From positions 1 through 7,074 of the forward strand of contig CANBRV010000117.1 in NCBI GenBank assembly GCA_947372005.1: a stretch of DNA of 7,074 bases, written 5' to 3'. Of the stretch, positions 4,312 to 7,074 are shown piece after piece. Origin of the DNA: Comamonadaceae bacterium. GTDB lineage: Bacteria > Pseudomonadota > Gammaproteobacteria > Burkholderiales > Burkholderiaceae_C. The position numbers were made by a program, and so were the translations under genes. The notes under the pieces are model-generated. The model saw only the letters and a list, made by a program, of their open reading frames with translations. It was not told where the DNA came from and searched no databases. Every line of letters starts with the position of its first letter. Within the stretch, counting starts at the first letter, position 1.

Positions 4312-5673
4312 TTTAGAAAAAATCTCACCCAGCAAATCGTCTGGTGTGAACTCGCCTGTGATGCTGGAGAGGTCGTTCAAGGCAAGACGCAGCTCTTCAG
4401 CAATCACTTCTAGCGCGGGGGATTTGCTCATCAAATGCTCGCGGGCAAGTTCCAAGTGCTCGCCTACGCCTTGCAGGGCGTAGACGTGGCGCTGGCGGGC
4501 GATGAAGAGGCCTTCGGGGGCGGCTTGCCAGCCGACGGTTTTGAGAATCGCGGCGCGTAGTTCGGCAAGGCCTGCGCCTGTTTTGGCTGAAAGCGTCAAA
4601 CAATTAGGGTCTGTCCCCAATTGTTTTAAGTCTGCCTTGTTCCAGACCTCAATTACCGTGCGGCTTGTGGGCAAGCGTGCTCGCAAAGCCATATCCTGTG
4701 CGGCATACAAGACATCATCCTTGCGCGTGAGATCGTGCAAAAACAAAATCACGTCGGCTGATTCGATATGCTGCCATGCGCGTTCTATGCCGATTTTTTC
4801 GACTTCGTCCACCGCATCCGATGCCGTATCGCGCAGCCCTGCTGTATCCAGCACATGCACAGGCACGCCTTCAATTTGAATCGTCTGCTGCACGACGTCG
4901 CGTGTGGTGCCCGCGATGGGCGTGACGATGGCGAGCTCTGCGCCTGCGAGGGCGTTTAGTAGCGAACTCTTACCTGCGTTGGGCTGTCCTGCAATCACCA
5001 GCTTAATGCCTTCGCGCAAGAGTGCGCCCTGTGTGGTGCGCTGCATGACAAAGGCTAACTGCGTTTGTAGTTTTTGCAGCTGCCCACGCGCGTCGGCTTG
5101 CTGCAAAAAGTCGATGTCTTCTTCGGGGAAATCGAGTGTGGCCTCAACCAGCATCCGCAAGTGGATGAGTGCATCGCGCAGCACATGAATCGTGCTGGAG
5201 AACTCGCCCGATAGCGAACGGCTAGCCGAGCGTGCCGCGGCTTCGGTACTGGCGTCTATCAAGTCCGCGACGGCTTCGGCTTGCGCTAAATCTAGCTTGT
5301 CGTTTAGGAAGGCGCGTTCGGTGAACTCTCCTGCACGAGCGATGCGAATGCCGAGATCTTTGCCAGCCTCTAAGCAACGTGCCAGCAGCAGTTGCATGAC
5401 AACCGCGCCGCCGTGCGCTTGCAGTTCTAAAACGTCTTCGCCTGTGTAGGAATGCGGCGCGGGGAAGAACAGCGCAAGCCCCGAATCAATGGCATTGCCG
5501 TCGGCATCTTGGAATGGTAAATAGGTTGCCTCGCGTGGCGCCAAGCCTCGTCCACAAAGGGCTTGCACGATAGGCGCAATGCCATGCCCACTCACCCGCA
5601 CAATGCCAACCGCGCCACGCCCAGGGGCTGTGGCAATGGCGGCTATTGGAGCGGATGCAGGCTGCGTTTGCAC
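4294..5673 (-). CDS. mnmE: tRNA uridine-5-carboxymethylaminomethyl(34) synthesis GTPase MnmE
   Basis: MnmE works in the cytoplasm with MnmG (GidA) to install the carboxymethylaminomethyl group on wobble uridine 34 of certain tRNAs, using a folate one-carbon donor and GTP hydrolysis. The 459 residues show the N-terminal folate-binding domain (about 8-125, with PGRGAVGI and SYTGED) and a helical domain. Inside the helical domain lies the G domain, with P-loop GQPNAGKSS (229-237), TPIAGTTRD (251-259), DTAG (276-279), NKAD (345-348) and SAK (362-364). The C-terminal FCIGK (455-459) holds the invariant catalytic-loop cysteine motif. The start is GTG (5673-5671): the in-frame yidC stop lies one codon upstream, so no earlier start is possible. 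The segment between NKAD and SAK is encoded by a palindromic REP-like sequence. All key motifs are intact. Confidence 0.98.
   Translation of the reverse strand: MQTQPASAPIAAIATAPGRGAVGIVRVSGHGIAPIVQALCGRGLAPREATYLPFQDADGNAIDSGLALFFPAPHSYTGEDVLELQAHGGAVVMQLLLARCLEAGKDLGIRIARAGEFTERAFLNDKLDLAQAEAVADLIDASTEAAARSASRSLSGEFSSTIHVLRDALIHLRMLVEATLDFPEEDIDFLQQADARGQLQKLQTQLAFVMQRTTQGALLREGIKLVIAGQPNAGKSSLLNALAGAELAIVTPIAGTTRDVVQQTIQIEGVPVHVLDTAGLRDTASDAVDEVEKIGIERAWQHIESADVILFLHDLTRKDDVLYAAQDMALRARLPTSRTVIEVWNKADLKQLGTDPNCLTLSAKTGAGLAELRAAILKTVGWQAAPEGLFIARQRHVYALQGVGEHLELAREHLMSKSPALEVIAEELRLALNDLSSITGEFTPDDLLGEIFSKFCIGK
4598..4626. repeat. REP-like palindrome inside the mnmE coding region
   Basis: AAACAATTAGGG (4598-4609) and CCCCAATTGTTT (4615-4626) pair at 11 of 12 positions around a TCTGT loop. 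The core AGGGTCTGTCCCC (GGGGACAGACCC on the coding strand) resembles, from memory, palindromes scattered through many proteobacterial genomes near REP-associated tyrosine transposases. It is read in frame and encodes residues around KQLGTDPNCL, in the variable segment between the G4 and G5 motifs of MnmE. Confidence 0.5.
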
Positions 5674-5676
5674 AAG

Positions 5677-7074
5677 TTAGTTGACGCCCAAACGCTTATT
5701 GATAATCCACTGCTGGGCAATCGACAAGATGTTATTGACCAACCAATAGAGCACCAAACCTGCTGGGAAGAAGAAGAACATAAAGCTAAACATCAGCGGC
5801 ATGATCCACATCATCTTGGCTTGCATTGGATCTGGTGGCGTGGGATTGAGCCACGTTTGCAACAGCGACGAGCCTGTCATCAGCACAGGCAGAATGAACC
5901 ATGGGTCGGGCGCGGAGAGGTCTTTAATCCACAAGACCCAAGGCGCGCCCCTAAACTCGACGCTAGACAAAAGCACCCAATACAGCGCAATAAACACGGG
6001 AATCTGAATAATGATGGGTAAGCAGCCTCCCATCGGGTTTACTTTTTCTTCTTTGTAAATCCGCATCATCTCTTGCTGAATTTGCTGCGGGTTGTCTTTC
6101 AGACGTTCGCGCATTTCCATAATCTTGGGGTTGATGGCTTTCATCTTGCCCATGCTTTGGTAAGCCTTGGCATTGAGCCAATAAAAAATCACCTTGAGTA
6201 ACACCACCACCGCCACAATCGCCCAGCCCCAATTGCCAAGCATTTTGTGCAGCTGATCAATCACCCAAAACAAAGGCTTAGACAAAATCGTGAAGTAACC
6301 ATAGTCTTTCACCAATTCAAGTCCTGGCGCAATAGCTTCTAAATTCTTTTCTTCTTGCGGGCCCAGATAAAGGCGGGTTGCCAGTTTTTGCGACTGTCCT
6401 GCCGCGATTGCCTTCAACGGAAAAATCATGCCTGCGGCATACAAATTGGTATCCACCTTACGCACAAAGTTTTCGTGCGGCGTAGCACCCTGATCTTCTG
6501 ACGCAAGCCAGGCGCTTACAAAGTAATGCTGCACCACGCCCACGTAACCTGCGGGTGAGAGTTTTTCAAAATCAGCTTTGTTTTTTTCGATATCGGTGAA
6601 CTCTACTTTTTGATATTTTTTAGCATCGGTATACACCACAGGGCCTGTGAACGTGGAGTAGAACGACGACTCGCCTGCTGGCTTGTTGCCGTCACGAATC
6701 AATTGCACATACAGCTGCGGCGCAATCTCTGCTGCGCTTGTGTTGGTAACTTCGTGCGTCACGCTAATGGCATAAGAGCCGCGCTTAAACGTATAGGTCT
6801 TCGCCAGCTTAGCGTCGCCGCCTGCTGCTTCAAAGCGCACAGTCAATGTATCTGCGCCATCCTTCATGGTTCGCTCGGTGCTTACCAAGGTCATGGCGGT
6901 TTTGTGATTAGGCAATCCTGCTGTACCAATCAAACCCGTTTGTGCGTTGTAGAGGCGGTCTTTGCTGCTGTCTAACAACACCATATTGATGTCTTTATTC
7001 ACAATGTCGCGCTGCTGTAGCAGCTCGGCACGAACCAGCGATCCGCCCTCGGCATCAAAGCTCAGCTTATAGAG
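5677..7074 (-). CDS. yidC: Membrane protein insertase YidC, N-terminally cut by the window edge
   Basis: YidC inserts and folds inner-membrane proteins, alone or with the Sec translocon. The frame is open to the window edge, giving 465 residues; roughly the first 80-90, including the first membrane segment, are missing compared with a family length near 550. The visible part starts in the periplasmic domain (LYKLSFDAEGG at the edge). It continues into the conserved 60-kDa inner-membrane core from about residue 260. Membrane stretches lie near WGWAIVAVVVLLKVIFYWL (282-300), GGCLPIIIQIPVFIALYWVLL (about 349-369) and the Met/Phe-rich C-terminal segments. The cytoplasmic coiled hairpin AKAYQSMGKMK...RERLKDNPQQ lies between the first two. 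The groove residue that is Arg366 in E. coli is Lys here (residue 294 of the visible part). The stop codon is followed after one codon by the mnmE GTG. The GTG at 7002 is internal, not the real start. Confidence 0.97.
   Translation of the reverse strand, partial: LYKLSFDAEGGSLVRAELLQQRDIVNKDINMVLLDSSKDRLYNAQTGLIGTAGLPNHKTAMTLVSTERTMKDGADTLTVRFEAAGGDAKLAKTYTFKRGSYAISVTHEVTNTSAAEIAPQLYVQLIRDGNKPAGESSFYSTFTGPVVYTDAKKYQKVEFTDIEKNKADFEKLSPAGYVGVVQHYFVSAWLASEDQGATPHENFVRKVDTNLYAAGMIFPLKAIAAGQSQKLATRLYLGPQEEKNLEAIAPGLELVKDYGYFTILSKPLFWVIDQLHKMLGNWGWAIVAVVVLLKVIFYWLNAKAYQSMGKMKAINPKIMEMRERLKDNPQQIQQEMMRIYKEEKVNPMGGCLPIIIQIPVFIALYWVLLSSVEFRGAPWVLWIKDLSAPDPWFILPVLMTGSSLLQTWLNPTPPDPMQAKMMWIMPLMFSFMFFFFPAGLVLYWLVNNILSIAQQWIINKRLGVN

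Noticed and set aside
4278..4328. Upstream hsdM start at 4328
   Set aside because: It would overlap the mnmE end by 35 nt and add residues that do not resemble HsdM; the ATG at 4277 gives the usual N terminus.
4278..4420. Dedicated promoter for hsdM in the mnmE 3' end
   Set aside because: I found only weak -10-like matches and no convincing -35 box at proper spacing.
5720..5726. Single ATCGACA inside yidC
   Set aside because: It is an isolated copy with no partner arm nearby, consistent with chance occurrence in coding DNA.
5563..6021. Plus-strand open frame of 152 codons over the mnmE/yidC junction
   Set aside because: It is antisense to two well-conserved genes and shows no domain.
7000..7002. 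GTG at 7002 as the yidC start
   Set aside because: The frame continues upstream to the window edge with residues that fit the YidC periplasmic domain.

Overview
The window looks like a chromosomal segment of a betaproteobacterium of moderate GC content. That rests on a YidC C-terminal half of betaproteobacterial character and on the conserved yidC-mnmE gene order. I cannot name a genus from sequence alone. All recognisable genes are on the minus strand, so transcription runs from high to low coordinates.

Layout, in transcription order. (1) 7074-5677: yidC, the inner-membrane insertase, cut by the window edge at its N terminus. (2) 5673-4294: mnmE (trmE), the tRNA wobble-uridine modification GTPase, starting with GTG one codon after the yidC stop. 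It carries a palindromic REP-like sequence inside its coding region, and its 3' end resembles a known genomic-island attachment site. (3) 4277-2808 hsdM and 2811-1582 hsdS: the methyltransferase and specificity subunits of a type I restriction-modification system, joined by an ATGA overlap and lying 16 nt after mnmE. (4) 1581-1225: a roughly 350-bp non-coding stretch. It holds a strong stem-loop, a rho-independent terminator and a dense array of ATCGACA/TGTCGAT inverted repeats, plus a good sigma70-type promoter. (5) 1224-112 fic: a class II Fic-domain protein with an N-terminal inhibitory motif and a C-terminal winged helix, close to the Shewanella SoFic type. (6) 119-1 hsdR: only the first 39 codons of the restriction subunit are present, overlapping the end of fic by 8 nt.

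How it fits together. The type I system is split into two transcription units. hsdM-hsdS sits directly behind the housekeeping gene mnmE and ends at a terminator. fic-hsdR has its own promoter, whose 17-bp spacer is itself a perfect TGTCGAT/ATCGACA inverted repeat. This layout would allow modification to be constitutive while restriction, together with the Fic enzyme, is controlled separately through the repeat array. The regulator is not identified; the winged helix of Fic is one candidate. The repeat-controlled fic-hsdR unit is the most unusual part of the window.

No tRNA, rRNA, CRISPR array, integrase or transposase gene was found. The main open reading frames on the plus strand are shadows of the minus-strand genes.
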